A stretch of 64,000 nt of DNA from Leifsonia poae (GTDB lineage Bacteria > Actinomycetota > Actinomycetes > Actinomycetales > Microbacteriaceae): positions 1,302,001 to 1,366,000 of the forward strand of contig NZ_JAIHLP010000002.1 of NCBI RefSeq assembly GCF_020009625.1. The letters run 5' to 3'. Positions 1-8,263 of this stretch are shown piece after piece (position 1 is the first letter of the stretch; every line of letters begins with the position of its first letter). The translations under genes were made by a program, and so were the position numbers. Under the pieces are notes generated by a model, which saw nothing but the letters and a program-made list of their open reading frames with translations, did no database searches and was not told the DNA's origin.

Positions 1-66
1 CGCGCCCTCGACACCGCCGGTGTTGTCGAGACCTTCGTCGAGGGCCGCTCGGTCTACCGCGCCTGA
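1..66 (+). CDS. C-terminal end of an unidentified gene (amidohydrolase-like tail)
   Basis: An open frame runs from the window edge to a TGA at 64-66 and encodes 21 residues ending TFVEGRSVYRA. A 'V-x-TFVEGR-x-VY' tail is common at the C-terminus of metal-dependent amidohydrolases (deaminase, dihydroorotase and imidazolonepropionase-like proteins), where it forms the last strands of the small beta-sandwich. Only the tail is visible, so the family call is a guess. The gene converges on the ABC operon to its right. Confidence 0.4.
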   Translation, partial: RALDTAGVVETFVEGRSVYRA

Positions 67-81
67 CAGGCGCGGTAGACC
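51..81 (+). terminator. Stem-loop spanning the stop codon of the left-edge gene
   Basis: GGTCTACCGCGCC (51-63) pairs perfectly with GGCGCGGTAGACC (69-81) around the loop TGACA, which contains the TGA stop. There is no T-run, so this is either an actinobacterial U-less terminator or an mRNA-end stabiliser. Confidence 0.45.
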
Positions 82-121
82 GCCGCTGCACTGCCGCCGC
101 TGCACTGCCGCCGCCGCACTG
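80..121. repeat. Minisatellite, 3 x 14 bp
   Basis: Three adjacent copies of a 14-bp unit (CCGCCGCTGCACTG, the third copy with one change) lie between the left-edge stop codon and the end of the ABC ATPase gene. It belongs to a recurring class of gene-end repeats in this window. Confidence 0.7.
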
Positions 122-145
122 CCGGCGCGGCTCTGGCGGCGCGGC

Positions 146-1219
146 TCAGGCGGCCTTCGTGGCCACGAAGGCGTGCAGGCCTTCCGGCGAGATCGCGAAG
201 CGCACCCGCTGACCGGCGACCAGTGCGTCCGCCTCCTGCGAGAGCATCGTGACGGGGACCCGGAGCTCGCCCACGGCGATCTCCGCCCGGGCGAACGGAC
301 CGAAGAAGTCGATCGCGCTCAGCACGCCGCTGGCGGTTCCCGCGCTGGTCGCCGCCTCGTCGCGGACGATGCGCACGCGCTCGGCCATGACGAGCACATC
401 CACCCGGTCTCCCTCATGCAGGTCGTCCTGCGCGGTCGACAGCGACAGACCGCCGACCTCCACCATCGAGGAGGGGCCGGAGCCGTGCACCACGCCCGCC
501 CCGAGCAGCTGGCCGCCGAGGAACTGCGCCACGAACCGGTTGCCCGGCGCGCGGTACATCGACTCGGGGCTGTCGTTCTGCTGCACGACACCGCGGTCGA
601 GCATCATCACCTGGTCGCCGAGGTCCATCGCCTCCTCCTGGTCGTGCGTGACCATGATGGTGGTAAGGCCGGTCTCCTGGTGGATGCGCTTCAGTTCGCG
701 CTGCATCTCGCCGCGGATCTTCTTGTCCAGGGCACTCAGGGGCTCATCCAGCAGGAGCAGATCGGGGCTGGTGACCAGCGCGCGAGCGAGGGCGACGCGC
801 TGCTGCTGACCGCCGGAGAGCTGGGCGGGCGAACGTCCGCCGAAGTCGCCGAGGCCGACCAGTCCGAGCATCTCTTCCGCCTTCTTCTTCGCGGCCGCGC
901 GCGGCGTGCGACGGGCGCGCAGCCCGTACATCACGTTCGACAGCACGCTCAGGTGCGGGAACAGCGCGTAGTTCTGGAAGACGAAGCCGATGTTGCGCTT
1001 CTCGACCGAGAGCCGGGTGATGTCGCGCGAGCCGACGCGGATGGCGCCGGCGTCCGGCTCCTCCAGACCGGCGACGATGCGCAGCAGGGTGGATTTGCCG
1101 GATCCGGAGGATCCGAGCATGCAGCAGAACTGCCCGTCGCCGACGGTGAGATCCAGCGGTTCGAGGACTCGCGTTCCATTGAAGGTCTTGGAGACGCGCG
1201 AGACGGTGAGCTCGGCCAT
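146..1219 (-). CDS. ABC transporter ATP-binding protein, PotA/MOI type
   Basis: Cytoplasmic ATPase that powers import by the permease pair encoded immediately upstream. Walker A GSSGSGKST is near residue 36, the signature LSGGQQQR near 134, Walker B LLLLDEPLSALD near 155, and the H-loop MVTHD near 190. A C-terminal TOBE-like region (about 235-357) is typical of the polyamine/iron/thiamine transporter family. The length, 357 aa, is normal. The ATG overlaps the stop of the preceding permease by one base (TGATG), so translation is probably coupled. Last gene of the six-gene leftward operon starting at 6339. The substrate is not shown by this subunit; the operon suggests a sugar-like compound rather than a polyamine. 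Confidence 0.93.
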   Translation of the reverse strand: MAELTVSRVSKTFNGTRVLEPLDLTVGDGQFCCMLGSSGSGKSTLLRIVAGLEEPDAGAIRVGSRDITRLSVEKRNIGFVFQNYALFPHLSVLSNVMYGLRARRTPRAAAKKKAEEMLGLVGLGDFGGRSPAQLSGGQQQRVALARALVTSPDLLLLDEPLSALDKKIRGEMQRELKRIHQETGLTTIMVTHDQEEAMDLGDQVMMLDRGVVQQNDSPESMYRAPGNRFVAQFLGGQLLGAGVVHGSGPSSMVEVGGLSLSTAQDDLHEGDRVDVLVMAERVRIVRDEAATSAGTASGVLSAIDFFGPFARAEIAVGELRVPVTMLSQEADALVAGQRVRFAISPEGLHAFVATKAA

Positions 1220-2031
1220 CAGTTTCCTTTGTTCGTAGAGGTCGTGAAGAGCTTGGCGGCGTTGCCGGAGAGCCAGTTGAGCACGACGACCAGCAGCACG
1301 GTGCTGAGGATGATGATCGTCGCGAGCGCATCCACGTCGGGGGTCACGCCGAGACGGACCATCGAGTAGATCTGCACGGGGAGGGTGGAGACACCGATCG
1401 GGGCGAGGAAGAGCTGGATCGCGAAGTTGTTGAAGGTGATCACGAACGCCAGCAGTCCACCCGCGATGATCGACGGACCGATCAGCGGGACAGTGACGGT
1501 CATGAACGTGCGCAGAGGACCAGCGCCCAGCGAGTGAGCGGCTTCCGCGTAGTTCGGGTTCAGGTCGCGCAGCCGCCCGGAGACGATCAGCACGACGAAG
1601 GGCAGCGACGTCACGATCGACGCCAGGATCAGCCCGAGCGTGCTCGACCCCAGCCCGAGCCAGCCGAAGACGACGACGAAGCCGGCCGCGAGGATCAGCG
1701 CCGGCACCGTGAGCAGCGCCAGGAGGAGGCTGTTGATCGGCAGCGCGATGAACGTTTTCGCCCGCCCCATCCCGAGCGCCAGCAGCGTGCCGACGATCAC
1801 CGCGAAGATGGTCGCCTGCGTCGCCAGGTTGAGGCTGGTGAGCAGAGATTCGACGAGGGCCTGGTCTTGGGCGAGGTTGGCGTACCAGTCGAACGTGAAG
1901 TGGAACGGGAACGTGCCGTAGCGGGACTGGTTGAGGCTCAGGGCGATCATGGCCAGAAGCGGCAGCGCCAGGATGACGAGCACCACATACAGCCAGATCT
2001 TCATCGCCCTGGGCAGGACGGCGTTCTTCAT
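1219..2031 (-). CDS. ABC transporter permease, PotC-like
   Basis: Inner-membrane permease of 270 aa with about six hydrophobic segments. The first (residues about 10-32) follows a short basic N-terminus, MKNAVLPRAMKIW. The loop 'NYAEAAHSLGAGPLRTFMTVTVP' region carries the EAA-type motif that docks on the ATPase. The same frame stays open far upstream, but the ATG at 2031 was chosen because it overlaps the stop of the upstream permease as ATGA and begins the homologous sequence. The partner permease is at 2028-3056. Confidence 0.9.
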   Translation of the reverse strand: MKNAVLPRAMKIWLYVVLVILALPLLAMIALSLNQSRYGTFPFHFTFDWYANLAQDQALVESLLTSLNLATQATIFAVIVGTLLALGMGRAKTFIALPINSLLLALLTVPALILAAGFVVVFGWLGLGSSTLGLILASIVTSLPFVVLIVSGRLRDLNPNYAEAAHSLGAGPLRTFMTVTVPLIGPSIIAGGLLAFVITFNNFAIQLFLAPIGVSTLPVQIYSMVRLGVTPDVDALATIIILSTVLLVVVLNWLSGNAAKLFTTSTNKGN

Positions 2032-3056
2032 CGGAGCACCCCTTCTGTCTGCACCGCGTTGCCCGCCGCGACAGTGGTCTCGGCCCCGGCGATCCGCTCG
2101 GCTTTGGGCCGACCGGATTTCGAGACGCCGGATTTCGAGACGCCTGTTTTCGAGACGCCTGTTTTCGAGACGCCGGAGAGCGCGTTGCGAGACCAGGCGA
2201 GCAGCCCGGTCACGCCGCCGACGACCGCGAGCGACGCCACCAGCAGCACGAGCGACATCGCCACCGCGAACTGCTGGTGCACTCCGGCAGACAGCTGCGC
2301 CGAGATCGTGTTGCCGAGCATCTGCCCGTTGGGTCCGCCGAGGATCGCCGGCTCGGCGAACGCGCCGACGGTCTGCACGAACGTCAGCGCGAAGTTCACG
2401 CCGATCATCGCCGTCGACAGCGGCCAGATCACCCGGGTGAAGACGAATCCCTTCGAGGCGCCCAGTGTGCGGGAGGCTTCGAGAACCGACCCGTTGATCT
2501 GCTCGGATGCCGAGTACATCACCAGAATGGCGGTGGGGATGGACTCCTGCACCAGCATCAGGATGTTCGCCGCCGGGGTGTACATGATCGATGCCTGCGG
2601 GTCGGCGACGCCGATCGCCGACAGCAGCGACATCACCGGACCGCCGGCCTGGATCAGGCTGACGAACCCGTAGATCAGCAGCAGCTGCGACGTGATGTAC
2701 GGGATGATCACGAACCCCAGGATCAGGGGCTTCGCCTTCGGTCCGGTGTAGCGGGCCAGCGCCCACGCGGCCGGCCATGCCAGCGCGACGCTGACCACGG
2801 TCACGCAGAACGCGATCACCAGCGTGCGGCCGAGCAGCGACATGTACACCGGGCTGGCGAACATCTGCGCGAAATTCTCGAAGGTGAAACTCCCTGAGCC
2901 GTTCGTGAACCCGATGATCACCAGAGCGATCAGTGGCAGCAGCGCGAACAGGACGAGGAGGATGCCGCCGGGCGTGAGCAGAAAGCCCGTGCCCAGGGCC
3001 CCTCTGGCCCGCCGCCGGGGACGGCGGGCCAGGGAGAGAGGGGCTGTGGTCATCAT
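2028..3056 (-). CDS. ABC transporter permease, PotB-like
   Basis: First permease of the importer, 342 aa. A basic N-terminus with RRPRRRAR is followed by about six membrane spans, and the EAA-type loop reads 'VLEASRTLGASKGFVFTRVIWP'. Start ATG 3056 overlaps the binding-protein stop (TGATG). The oddity is the C-terminal tail after the last membrane span (about residue 288): it contains four five-residue repeats of the form GVSK(T/S), encoded by a 15-bp tandem repeat, followed by a short tail that probably lies in the cytoplasm. Such a tail is not part of the family fold and looks like an expansion of DNA at the gene end. Confidence 0.9.
   Translation of the reverse strand: MMTTAPLSLARRPRRRARGALGTGFLLTPGGILLVLFALLPLIALVIIGFTNGSGSFTFENFAQMFASPVYMSLLGRTLVIAFCVTVVSVALAWPAAWALARYTGPKAKPLILGFVIIPYITSQLLLIYGFVSLIQAGGPVMSLLSAIGVADPQASIMYTPAANILMLVQESIPTAILVMYSASEQINGSVLEASRTLGASKGFVFTRVIWPLSTAMIGVNFALTFVQTVGAFAEPAILGGPNGQMLGNTISAQLSAGVHQQFAVAMSLVLLVASLAVVGGVTGLLAWSRNALSGVSKTGVSKTGVSKSGVSKSGRPKAERIAGAETTVAAGNAVQTEGVLR
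2115..2174. repeat. In-frame 15-bp minisatellite, 4 copies
   Basis: Four copies of a 15-bp unit containing TTTCGAGACGCC lie inside the 3' end of the PotB-like permease gene. Two copies begin GGA and two begin TGT. The period is a multiple of three, so the reading frame survives. Confidence 0.9.
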
Positions 3057-4183
3057 CAGCCGGCTTTCACCTGGGTCCAGGCGTCGACCCAGGACTGGAG
3101 CCGGTCGGCGGGCTCTGGCAGCTGCAGCGCCAGGCTCGAGATCTTGTCGGGGTTCGCCTGCAGGCGGTCCAGAGTTGCCGGTTCGAGGGCATCGACCACG
3201 GCCTTGTTGGCCGGCGCCGGCGACGAGTCAGCCGGCGTGTTCGCCCACTTCGTGAGGAAGTCCGAGCTGGTCATGTAGTTCAGCCACTTGTATGCCAGAT
3301 CGAGATGCTGCGTCTTTGCCGCGATCGCCCAGTTGTCGATCCAGCCGACCGCGCCCTCTTTGGCGATCTCGTAGGTGAAGTTCGTCGTGCCGGTCGCCTT
3401 GCCGGCGATCAGGCCGCCGATGCCGTCGGAGTTGGCGACGCCCGCGACGATCGACCCGCTGCTGATGCCCTTGGCCAGGTCGTCTGTCGAGGAGTACAGC
3501 AGCTTCGCGTTGTCTTTCAGCTTCTGCATCGCCGGCGTGACCTTCGCCATGTCGGGATTCTGCGGATCCTCACCGAGGTAGAGGGCCGTGAGCGGCACGA
3601 GCACGGTGGCGTCGTCGATGAGAGCGATCTTGCCCTTGTATTTCGGGTCCCAGAGCACGCTGAGCGAGTCGGGCGTCGGAGTCACCACGCTCTTGTCGAA
3701 GAACAGCCCGGTGCTGCCCCAGGTCCACGGGATCCCGTACAGCTTGCCGTCCTCGCGGATCTCGCTGCGGCCGGAGAACTCGGGGTACAGATCTTTGTAG
3801 TTCGTCAGCTTGGAGGTGTCGAGCTGGTGGAAGATGCCCTGGTCGATGCCCTGTCCGATGTACTGGATGTTCGGCAGCGCGACATCGACGGCGCCGTTCG
3901 CCTTGTTCACCAACTGCAGTTCGTTCGACTCCGAGTCGATGTACTGGAATTTGAGGGTGGCGCCCGTCTTCTTCTTGAAGTCGGTCGCGACCCAGGGCAG
4001 GTCAGCGCCGTAGCCCTTCCAGATGGCGACGGTCAGAGTGTTGCTGTCGCTGCCGGCTGCGCTCGGCGAGAGCGAGCACGAGGTGAGGGCGATGGCCGCG
4101 GCCACCGCTGCGCCGACGGCGATGGTCCCCCGTCGTCTGTTGGAGCGGCGCCGTTGCCCTGTGATGCTGCGTGAGTTGTTCAC
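3056..4183 (-). CDS. ABC transporter substrate-binding lipoprotein, PotD-like
   Basis: Extracellular solute-binding lipoprotein, 375 aa. A basic N-terminus and hydrophobic stretch lead to the lipobox LTSC (Cys about 36). The mature part starts with the typical 'LTVAIWKGYGADLPWVATDF' strand and contains the 'YGIPWTWGSTGLFFDK' hinge region of the PotD/SBP_bac_8 family. The start is GTG at 4183, preceded by AAGGAG seven to eight bases upstream. It is encoded ahead of its two permeases and ATPase and behind two catabolic genes. PotD homologues bind polyamines, but many relatives bind other small molecules; the neighbours argue for a sugar, sugar acid or cyclitol. Confidence 0.9.
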   Translation of the reverse strand: MNNSRSITGQRRRSNRRRGTIAVGAAVAAAIALTSCSLSPSAAGSDSNTLTVAIWKGYGADLPWVATDFKKKTGATLKFQYIDSESNELQLVNKANGAVDVALPNIQYIGQGIDQGIFHQLDTSKLTNYKDLYPEFSGRSEIREDGKLYGIPWTWGSTGLFFDKSVVTPTPDSLSVLWDPKYKGKIALIDDATVLVPLTALYLGEDPQNPDMAKVTPAMQKLKDNAKLLYSSTDDLAKGISSGSIVAGVANSDGIGGLIAGKATGTTNFTYEIAKEGAVGWIDNWAIAAKTQHLDLAYKWLNYMTSSDFLTKWANTPADSSPAPANKAVVDALEPATLDRLQANPDKISSLALQLPEPADRLQSWVDAWTQVKAG

Positions 4184-4234
4184 GTCGTATTCTCCTTTAT
4201 CTGTGGTGCTGATGATCCACTCTTGGCGGTGGGG

Positions 4235-5200
4235 TCAGAGGATGCCCGCTGTGGCCTCCTCCAGGTATGTGCGCGCCGCGATGAGCTGCCCGACCGGGTC
4301 GGACGCCACGTCGAGCTCGAGCAGGATGCCGCCCTGGTAGCCGATCTCGGCGAGGGTGGTGGCGAAGGCCGCCCAGTCGACGATGCCCTGGCCTGCGGCG
4401 CGGAAGTACGGGCGGTGGCGATCGAAGATGTCGCCGTCGACCAGTGCCTTCTCGCGGAACGCTCCCGCCGCATCCTTCCAGTGCGCGATGACGACGCGCT
4501 CGCGGTGGCGTGAGACGAGCTGCACGGGGTCTCCCCCGCCGAGCACGATGTGTCCGGTGTCCGGGCAGAACGCCACGAGGAAGGGGTCGGTGAGAAGCAG
4601 GAACAGGTCCACGTCCCGCGGGGTCCAGAACACTGAGTGGCTCTCGGTGTGCAGCGCGAGGGTCACGCCGTGGCGGGCCGTGATCGCACCGACCTCGTTG
4701 GCGATGTCGGCGATCGGGACGGCGGTGGCGAGATCCACCGGCGCGAGGTTGTCGCCCTGAGCGTTGTTGCGCCGCATCGGCAGGCCGGCGACCAGGAAGG
4801 ACGCCCCGATCTCCGCCAGGAATGCCGACTCGGTCTCGGCCGCGGAGAGGATGGCCGCACGGGTGGCGGGGTCGGTGACATCTGCTGAGTGCTCGATGTC
4901 GGCGAAGTACGCGCTGACGACTGAGAGTCCGCGCGAGGCGACTTCGGCGGCGAACGCCGGTGCGGAGCCGTATGCGGCGATGGCGGTCAGTCGGTCGGCC
5001 GGTGCGAACGTCATCTCGAATTCCGCGATCCCCGCCTCCTGAAGAGCGTCGAGAATCGTGTCCCAGACGCGTCGGGGCTCGGCGGCCGCGAGAGCCTGCA
5101 ACTCCTCCCGGGTGCCCGCACCGAAGAATCCGGGGTCGAAGAAGGTGATCAGGTCGACGCCGAATGGGCGGGTCGTGACGGGGGCGGTGGTGATGCTCAT
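4235..5200 (-). CDS. Sugar phosphate isomerase/epimerase-family TIM barrel (IolE/xylose isomerase-like)
   Basis: Predicted cytoplasmic enzyme of 321 aa. The start GVDLITFFDPGFFGAG, the His in 'LALHTESHSVFW', and the late 'FCPDTGHIVLGGGDP', 'IAHWKDAAG' and 'GGILLELDVAS' segments are the metal-binding strands of the AP endonuclease 2/xylose isomerase-like barrel. Relatives include inosose dehydratase (IolE) and sugar epimerases. Start ATG 5200 overlaps the upstream dehydrogenase stop as ATGA. With that dehydrogenase it would form an oxidation/isomerisation pair acting on the compound imported by the downstream ABC system. The exact reaction is not determinable. Confidence 0.85.
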   Translation of the reverse strand: MSITTAPVTTRPFGVDLITFFDPGFFGAGTREELQALAAAEPRRVWDTILDALQEAGIAEFEMTFAPADRLTAIAAYGSAPAFAAEVASRGLSVVSAYFADIEHSADVTDPATRAAILSAAETESAFLAEIGASFLVAGLPMRRNNAQGDNLAPVDLATAVPIADIANEVGAITARHGVTLALHTESHSVFWTPRDVDLFLLLTDPFLVAFCPDTGHIVLGGGDPVQLVSRHRERVVIAHWKDAAGAFREKALVDGDIFDRHRPYFRAAGQGIVDWAAFATTLAEIGYQGGILLELDVASDPVGQLIAARTYLEEATAGIL

Positions 5201-6339
5201 GCGTTCGCGGTCTCCTTGGCGGTCGCGGAGGTCCAGGTCTCGGTGGAGGGGGCTGGACGCTCGCAGGTGGTGGTGAGGGTGTGGACGCCGTCTGTGCCGT
5301 TCGCGATCGCGTCCAGCACTTCCAGCACGTGCAGGGCGAAGCCGGCACTGGTGCGGAACGGCTCGCCGTTCAGCGCGCCGGCCAGGTCGGCGACGCCGGG
5401 ACCACGCAGCGGCAGCAGCTCGTCGAGCACGCCCTCTGTGAAGCCGCCGATCACAGGCGGGAGCGGACGCCAACCGTCTTCGCCGTGCAGGTGAACCGTC
5501 ACGGCGTCGTCGTAGTTGTTGGGGTCCGGCACACTGAGGGTGCCTTTCGAGCCGTACAGCTCGATGAACGGCAGCTTGTGGTCCCACACGTCGAAGCTCG
5601 CGAGCACGGTGCCGATGGCGCCAGATGCGAAATTGAGCGTTGCCGAGGCGTGCGTGGGAATCGTCACGTCGATGGACTCGACCCGCCTGTCCGGGGTCGA
5701 CACCGGCCGCACGGGGCTGCCGATCCTGGCGCTGGCGTAGACGCTCGCGAGCGGCCCGAGCAGGTTGACCAGCGCCGCGATGTAGTAGGGACCCATGTCG
5801 AGCGCTGGGCCGCCTCCCGCTTGGAACAGGAAGGTGGGGTCCGGGTGCCAGAGCTCGGCCTTGCTGTGCGTGACGAACGCGCTGGCGCCGATGACCTCGC
5901 CGATCAGACCGTCGTCCACAGCGGCGCGGGCGGTCTGCCCGGCCGAGCCGAGGAAGGTGTCCGGGGCGGAGCCGAACAATACCCCGCGCTCGCGGGCTTC
6001 GGCGACCAACGGGGCCGCGGTCGCGAACGACGCCGTGAGCGGCTTCTCTGTGAAGACGTGCTTGCCGGTGGCCAGGAGCGCCCGGGTGACGCTCTCGTGC
6101 GCGAGCGGCGGGGTCAGATTGACCAGGATGTCCGCCGCTCCGTCGGCGGCGAGCGCCTCGACCGAGTCGAACACCCGCACGCCGTATCGCTCTCCCGCGG
6201 CGCGGGCGAGCTCTGCGCTCAGGTCGGTGCACCCGACGATCTCCAGGCCGTCGAAGCGTTCCAGACCGCGGAAGTACGCGCCAGATATGTTGCCGCAGCC
6301 GACGATGCCGACCCCGACCTGATTTGAGTTGCGAGTCAC
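5197..6339 (-). CDS. Gfo/Idh/MocA-family NAD(P)-dependent oxidoreductase
   Basis: Cytoplasmic sugar or cyclitol dehydrogenase, 380 aa. The N-terminal Rossmann fold has GVGIVGCGNISGAY, followed by the 'GKHVFTEKPLT' motif that carries the catalytic Lys of the family, and a C-terminal alpha/beta domain. A GTG start at 6339 is chosen: GAAGGGG lies six bases upstream of it, and those bases would otherwise be the first codons of an ATG start at 6357 that has no ribosome-binding site. First gene of the operon; its promoter region carries the 24-bp tandem repeat shared with the divergent ROK regulator. Confidence 0.88.
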   Translation of the reverse strand: MTRNSNQVGVGIVGCGNISGAYFRGLERFDGLEIVGCTDLSAELARAAGERYGVRVFDSVEALAADGAADILVNLTPPLAHESVTRALLATGKHVFTEKPLTASFATAAPLVAEARERGVLFGSAPDTFLGSAGQTARAAVDDGLIGEVIGASAFVTHSKAELWHPDPTFLFQAGGGPALDMGPYYIAALVNLLGPLASVYASARIGSPVRPVSTPDRRVESIDVTIPTHASATLNFASGAIGTVLASFDVWDHKLPFIELYGSKGTLSVPDPNNYDDAVTVHLHGEDGWRPLPPVIGGFTEGVLDELLPLRGPGVADLAGALNGEPFRTSAGFALHVLEVLDAIANGTDGVHTLTTTCERPAPSTETWTSATAKETANA

Positions 6340-6411
6340 CGGTCGCCCCTTCTTCATTGAAGCTGAAAGCCGGACCCGAGATCCGGGATCGGCTGTTGAA
6401 GGGGACAGTAT

Positions 6412-6459
6412 CAATTATGCGCGGTGATAGCAAAACAATTATGCGGATTGATAGCAAAA
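6412..6459. promoter_or_regulatory. Tandem 24-bp direct repeat, putative ROK operator
   Basis: Two abutting 24-bp copies (6412-6435 and 6436-6459) are identical at 21 positions; each starts CAATTATGCG and ends TGATAGCAAAA. They are conspicuously AT-rich for this genome. They sit between the catabolic operon (leftward start 6339) and the regulator gene (rightward start 6512). On the minus strand a -10-like GATACT immediately follows the array, so a bound protein would cover the operon promoter. That the ROK protein is the ligand is inferred from position. Confidence 0.7.
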
Positions 6460-6511
6460 CTTTTTTCGATCCCGTAGGATCGGCCTCGGGCACGAAGGGG
6501 CAGACCGTCAT

Positions 6512-7702
6512 ATGGACCATCAGGACATGAGGCAGCGCAACGCTGCGAACACGCTCGGGATCCTCTACGGCTCCAGCCCGGCCACGATGGCCGACCTGCA
6601 GAGCCAGTCCGGGCTGTCCAGGCGAACCATCGAGGTCATCCTCGACGACCTCATGCAGAGCGGCTGGGTGACGGAGGTGCATTCGACGACCTCCACCACA
6701 CGTCCGGTCGGCCGACCCGCACGAAGCTATGCGTTCCGTTACGACGCAGCCTGCGTCGTCGCCCTACAGCTGGAGGCCGGGCAGATCCATGCGACGGTCG
6801 CCGATCTGGCGACCAACATCCTCGGCGACCTGCGCGTCCCGTTGCCGATCAAGACCTCGCGCGCGGAGCGTCTCTCCCTCCTCGACGACAGTGTCACCAG
6901 TCTCCTCGACACGGCGGGGGTCGACCGGTCGGCCGTCGTGGCCGTGACCGTCTCCACGCCCGGGATCGTGCGCGACGACGGGATGGTCGACCTCCCGATG
7001 ACCATGCCGGAGTGGACCGGCTTCTCCCTCAGCGACGCCGTCGGCGAACTGTTCGACTGCCCGGTGCGCGTCGAGAACGATGCGAAGATCGCCGCCCTCG
7101 GCGAGAAATGGTCACGCGACGGCGAGGTGCAGGACTTCGCGTACATCTTCTCCGACAGCGAGCGCATCGGCATCGGCCTCGTGCTCGGCAACGAGCTCTA
7201 TCGCGGCCGCGACGGCGCCGCCGGCGAGATCAGCTGGGCCCGTGACCTCGGCCTCCACGACCTGGTCAGCCCTCTCCTCGTCGACCTCGCCGACGAGCTC
7301 GCCCCCGGCCACGCGGCCACCCTGGAACTCGTCACGGCCGCACGCGCCGGAGAACCCCACGCACTCGAGGAGGTCAGCCGTCTCGCCAGGGCGCTCAGCA
7401 CCGGAATCACCCTGATCGCCTGGCTCCTCGCCCCGACGGAGATCATCTTCGGCGGCTCACTCGGCACCATCCAAGACCTGCTGATCCCCGCCCTCGAAGA
7501 GGAGCTCGCGAAGAACGACCGCCCTCTGGAAGCCCGCCTCCGCGGCTCCCAGTACGGCGACGCCAGCGTCCTCACCGGTTGCCTCCGCATGTGCATCGAA
7601 TCGCTGAGCGACCAGCTGTTCACGCCCGCCGGCCTGACAGAGATCGGCCCGGCGCGGATTGCGGCTGGTGGGGAACTGGAGCTGGCTCGCGCGGTGCGCT
7701 GA
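6512..7702 (+). CDS. ROK-family transcriptional regulator
   Basis: 396-aa regulator with an N-terminal winged helix-turn-helix (residues about 10-65, 'ATMADLQSQSGLSRRTIEVI') and a C-terminal sugar-kinase-like ROK domain ('VTVSTPGIVRDDG', 'VRVENDAKIAALGE', 'DGAAGEISWA'). The usual CxCGxxGC zinc motif of ROK kinases is not visible, and the phosphate-binding loop is degenerate, so it is more likely a ligand-sensing repressor than an enzyme. It is divergent from the Gfo/Idh-ABC operon and probably represses it until the imported compound or a product appears. Confidence 0.88.
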   Translation: MDHQDMRQRNAANTLGILYGSSPATMADLQSQSGLSRRTIEVILDDLMQSGWVTEVHSTTSTTRPVGRPARSYAFRYDAACVVALQLEAGQIHATVADLATNILGDLRVPLPIKTSRAERLSLLDDSVTSLLDTAGVDRSAVVAVTVSTPGIVRDDGMVDLPMTMPEWTGFSLSDAVGELFDCPVRVENDAKIAALGEKWSRDGEVQDFAYIFSDSERIGIGLVLGNELYRGRDGAAGEISWARDLGLHDLVSPLLVDLADELAPGHAATLELVTAARAGEPHALEEVSRLARALSTGITLIAWLLAPTEIIFGGSLGTIQDLLIPALEEELAKNDRPLEARLRGSQYGDASVLTGCLRMCIESLSDQLFTPAGLTEIGPARIAAGGELELARAVR

Positions 7703-7742
7703 TGGGGAGGCTGCCCGGCCCGCAGATGCGCCCTGGCGCGTT

Positions 7743-7781
7743 GGGCGCAAGGGCGGAGGGGCGCAAGGGCGCAAGGGGCGC
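7743..7781. repeat. Short GGGCGCAA repeat cluster
   Basis: Imperfect copies of GGGCGCAA recur about four times in the otherwise featureless 190-bp gap after the ROK gene. No gene is seen in 7703-7892. Confidence 0.5.
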
Positions 7782-7892
7782 AGCGGCGGCCTCATCGTCG
7801 GCGGCCTCGGGTTCGCCGGTGAGGGTTGGGGGTCCGTGCGGATCGTAGTTCCGCTACGCCGAACCTGACACCAGTCCGGGCCGGTCGAACGT

Positions 7893-8120
7893 TCACGGGC
7901 TGACGCGGGCTCTGCGTCCCTCGAAGCCGACGATGTCACCGAGTTGCAGCTGCCGCCCGCGGCGGCGGTCGACCTCACCGTTCACGGTCACGTAGCCGTT
8001 GATGATGGCCTCTTTCACGTCTCCACCGGAGTCGAGCAGCCCAGCGAACTTCAGGAACTGCCCGAGGCGAATGCCCTCACCACCGACCGGCACGTCAACG
8101 ATCGGTTCCGGTTTCGTCAT
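7893..8120 (-). CDS. RNA-binding S4 domain protein (YbcJ/RlbA-like)
   Basis: 75-aa protein that is essentially one S4 domain: 'IRLGQFLKFAGLLDSGGDVK' followed by the NGxVxVNGE hairpin ('INGYVTVNGEVD'). Stand-alone S4 proteins bind structured RNA, usually rRNA or tRNA. The frame stays open upstream, but the ATG at 8120 gives the family-typical length. Single gene. Confidence 0.85.
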   Translation of the reverse strand: MTKPEPIVDVPVGGEGIRLGQFLKFAGLLDSGGDVKEAIINGYVTVNGEVDRRRGRQLQLGDIVGFEGRRARVSP

Positions 8121-8263
8121 TCCCGAATGGTAACCCACCAGCGACCGGCCGCAGAGTCGGTCACCCACCCACGAGCCGGATCAGCCACGATGCAGGAGAC
8201 GCCGACCGTAGTCCGAGTACGATCCGGTGAAAACGCGCTTCGTGCATCAAGGGAGAGAACGCG

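Noticed and set aside
1534..2673. Long plus-strand frame opposite the two permease genes
   Set aside because: Composition is Arg/Pro/Gln-rich, there is no ribosome-binding site, and both permeases on the minus strand are complete.
3056..4183. Calling the first operon a spermidine/putrescine transporter
   Set aside because: The architecture fits, but the co-transcribed isomerase-like and Gfo/Idh genes do not suit polyamine use; substrate left open.
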